A stretch of 64,000 bases of DNA from CALMEC01 sp963777565 (GTDB lineage Bacteria; Actinomycetota; Thermoleophilia; Miltoncostaeales; Miltoncostaeaceae). Shown here in pieces: positions 62,002 through 64,000 of the stretch. The position numbers and the translations under genes are program-made. The DNA lies in contig CAVZQZ010000006.1 in NCBI GenBank assembly GCA_963777565.1, positions 588,940 through 652,939 of the forward strand, written 5' to 3'. Position 1 is the first letter of the stretch, and the number at the start of each line of letters is the position of its first letter. The notes below the pieces were generated by a model. It saw nothing but the letters and a program-made list of their open reading frames with translations, was not told where the DNA came from and ran no database searches.

Positions 62002-63627
62002 ATGGCCAAGAACCTGAAGTTCCACGAGGACGCCCGCCGCTCCCTCGAGCGCGGCGTCAATACCTTGGCCGACGCGGTCAAGGTTACCCTTGGCCCCAAG
62101 GGCCGCTACGTGGTGATCAACCGGCCCTTCGGCGCTCCGACCGTGACGAACGACGGGGTCACGATCGCCCGTGAGATCGACGTGGAGGACCCGTTCGAGA
62201 ACCAGGGGGCGCAGCTCGTGCGCGAGGTCGCGACCGCGACGAACGACGTCGCCGGTGACGGCACTACCACGGCCACCGTCCTCGCGCAGGCGATCGTCCG
62301 CGAGGGCGTCAAGAACGTCGCCGCCGGCGCGAACCCGATGGGGCTGAAGCGCGGCATCGAGATGGCCGTCGAGGTCGTCGTCGGCGAGATCGCCAAGGCC
62401 GCCCGCGAGGTGCAGGGCAAGGAGGACATCGCCCGGGTCGCGACGATCTCGGCGCGTGACCGTGAGGTCGGCGACATCATCTCGGATGCGATCGAGAAGG
62501 TCGGCAAGGACGGTGTGGTGAACGTCGAGGAGGGCCAGACCTTCGGGATGGAGCTTGAGTTCACGGAGGGCATGCAGTTCGACCGCGGCTACATGTCGCC
62601 GTACATGGTCACCGACCCCGAGCGGATGGAGGCGGTGCTCGAGGAGCCCTACCTCCTGATCCACGGCGGCAAGATCTCCTCGGTCAAGGACCTTTTGCCC
62701 TTGCTGGAGCGGGTGATCCAGACCGGCAGGCCCCTGCTCGTGATCGCGGAGGACGTCGAGGGCGAGGCGCTTGCCACCCTGATCGTCAACAAGCTGCGGG
62801 GCACCTTCACCGGCATCGCGGTCAAGGCACCGGGCTTTGGCGATCGCAGAAAGCGCACGCTCGAGGACATGGCCATCCTCACCGGCGGTGAGGTCGTCTC
62901 AGAGGAGATGGGCCTCAAGCTCGAGAACACGCAAGTGGCCCAACTCGGGCGCGCGCGCAAGGTGGTGGTGGCGAAGGACACCACCACCATCATCGACGGG
63001 GCCGGCGAGTCGGAGGAGATCACGGGCCGCATCCGGCAGATCAAGGCTGAGATCGAGACCACCGACTCCGACTACGACCGCGAGAAGCTCGAGGAACGCC
63101 TGGCCAAGCTCACCGGTGGCGTTGCGGTGGTGAAGGTGGGGGCGGCGACAGAGACCGAGATGAAGGAGAGAAAGCACCGCGTCGAGGACGCCCTCCAGGC
63201 CACCCGGGCCGCGCTTGAGGAGGGGGTCGTCCCCGGCGGCGGGGTGGCGCTGGTCAACGCCATCGGCGCGGTCGCCGCGCTCGAGCTCTCCGGTGACGAG
63301 GCGACCGGGGCGGCGATCGTGCGCCGGGCGCTCGAGGAGCCCCTTCGCCAGCTCGCCGACAACGCGGGCCTGGAGGGCTCGGTGGTGATCGGCAAGGTGA
63401 AGGAGCTCAAGCCGGGCATGGGCCTTGACGTGGAGTCGGGCGAGTACGTCGACCTGGTCAAGGCCGGCATCATCGACCCGGCGATGGTCACCCGCTCGGC
63501 GCTTCAGAACGCCGCGTCGATCGCCAAGAACATCATCACCGTCGAGTGCGTGGTGGCGGAGGCCCCCGAGAAGGCCGGTGCGGCGGGCGGCATGGGGCAG
63601 AACTACGGCGGGATGGACGGGTACTAA
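62002..63627 (+). CDS. groEL: chaperonin GroEL
   Basis: 541 residues, intact. ATP-site motifs are VTLGPKGRYVVINR, TNDGVTIAREIDVEDPFENQ and NDVAGDGTTTATVLAQAI. Apical-domain VEEGQTFGMELEFTEGMQFD and the Gly/Met-rich end GGMGQNYGGMDGY are normal. It folds client proteins inside the GroES-capped cavity. It follows groES by 45 bases under CIRCE control. Confidence 0.98.
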   Translation: MAKNLKFHEDARRSLERGVNTLADAVKVTLGPKGRYVVINRPFGAPTVTNDGVTIAREIDVEDPFENQGAQLVREVATATNDVAGDGTTTATVLAQAIVREGVKNVAAGANPMGLKRGIEMAVEVVVGEIAKAAREVQGKEDIARVATISARDREVGDIISDAIEKVGKDGVVNVEEGQTFGMELEFTEGMQFDRGYMSPYMVTDPERMEAVLEEPYLLIHGGKISSVKDLLPLLERVIQTGRPLLVIAEDVEGEALATLIVNKLRGTFTGIAVKAPGFGDRRKRTLEDMAILTGGEVVSEEMGLKLENTQVAQLGRARKVVVAKDTTTIIDGAGESEEITGRIRQIKAEIETTDSDYDREKLEERLAKLTGGVAVVKVGAATETEMKERKHRVEDALQATRAALEEGVVPGGGVALVNAIGAVAALELSGDEATGAAIVRRALEEPLRQLADNAGLEGSVVIGKVKELKPGMGLDVESGEYVDLVKAGIIDPAMVTRSALQNAASIAKNIITVECVVAEAPEKAGAAGGMGQNYGGMDGY

Positions 63628-63869
63628 TGATCGTCGTCACCGGGGACACCTCTGATGCCGTCCGCCGGCGCCTCCGAGCCCTTGAGGCGCAGGGCTGCAC
63701 CGCGATTGTCGTCACCGCGATCGGCAAGACCGGCATCGCCTACTACTCGGGCTCACTGAAGCTCCCGGACGGTTCGGCGGTACGCGCCGGCCGTCTCACG
63801 GCCAACCGGGCCGGTTCGACCCTTGCCGACGAGGCCGAGGTGCGTCTGCGAGGGTATGCGGGCGAGTAG
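63627..63869 (+). CDS. 80-residue hypothetical protein downstream of groEL
   Basis: ATG 63627 overlaps the groEL stop codon (TACTAATGA). MIVVTGDTSDAVRRRLRALE, then IVVTAIGKTGIAYYSGSLKL. Small alpha/beta protein, probably in the same transcript. I do not recognise a family. The last 131 bases of the window hold no gene I can support. Confidence 0.5.
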   Translation: MIVVTGDTSDAVRRRLRALEAQGCTAIVVTAIGKTGIAYYSGSLKLPDGSAVRAGRLTANRAGSTLADEAEVRLRGYAGE

Positions 63870-64000
63870 ACGGTTTCCCCGACGAGAAGCGGCGGCACGT
63901 CGGCGGAAGCTGCATCGGAGGAGTCACCGGAAGCCGACCGGATCAGGCTCCTTCTCCCCCGATCGACCCAGGCGTCCAGCGAGCCGGGGCCCGCGAGGCC

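Overview
The window is high-GC DNA (roughly 70 percent by eye) with many GTG starts, GTGA/ATGA overlaps between neighbouring genes, and actinobacterial-type proteins. I infer an Actinomycetota chromosome, probably Thermoleophilia or a relative. The host name is an inference and was not checked against any database.

Left part (1-32.9 kb) is mostly chromosome. A partial membrane protein and a secreted subtilisin with a tandem WTGSA tail lie beside a housekeeping block read leftwards: rpmG, tRNA-Trp, secE, nusG, rplK, rplA, rplJ and rplL. This block ends in a strong hairpin, and rpoB does not follow. Rightward operons come next: SCP2-like protein, hydroxyacyl-CoA dehydrogenase and hydroxypyruvate-isomerase-like enzyme; then acyl-CoA synthetase, a small protein, an Eis-like acetyltransferase and a glycosyltransferase. 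From 13.7 to 23.5 kb is a molybdenum-hydroxylase locus: moaA, form II CO-dehydrogenase-like coxM/L/S, coxG and xdhC leftwards; coxD/coxE rightwards; and a mocA-like cytidylyltransferase. A J-domain protein, a DUF255 thioredoxin-fold protein, a BolA-Grx4 unit, a deviant adenosine deaminase, a 678-residue disordered protein, pyrD, a pterin dehydratase and an SDR complete it. Many genes between 13.7 and 28.5 kb are broken by isolated one-base indels, mostly insertions. Local sequence error is the simplest explanation.

Middle part (33-58.4 kb) looks like stacked mobile DNA. An intact tRNA-Lys(UUU) is followed by a tyrosine integrase, an XRE regulator, an excisionase-like HTH protein, a zinc-ribbon protein and a P-loop ATPase. 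A degenerate copy of the tRNA 3' end (32 of 36 bases) lies 25.3 kb away at 58.4 kb, beside a repeat that also occurs at 38.7 and 40.2 kb. In between are an alkyltransferase-like protein facing a putative PD-(D/E)XK nuclease, an alcohol dehydrogenase, MaoC and AhpD-like enzymes, a serine recombinase with unknown small genes, and an SdhA-like flavoprotein. There are many truncated genes (UspA, HD hydrolase, IS1380 and IS3 pieces, TetR, SDR, M50, GNAT, pterin dehydratase, M19 dipeptidase, DUF3800), the 3' half of a tRNA-Arg, a SagB-type dehydrogenase, and a SufR-like regulator divergent from a suf operon in which sufD is only a stub.

Right part (58.7-64 kb) returns to ordinary chromosome: a cupredoxin lipoprotein, a 7Fe ferredoxin, a cupin, and a groES-groEL operon preceded by a clear CIRCE element. 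I saw no CRISPR array and no rRNA. The best candidates for something undescribed are the tRNA-Lys island with its replication-like module and the facing ATL/nuclease pair, the BolA-Grx4 fusion, and the rearranged suf operon.
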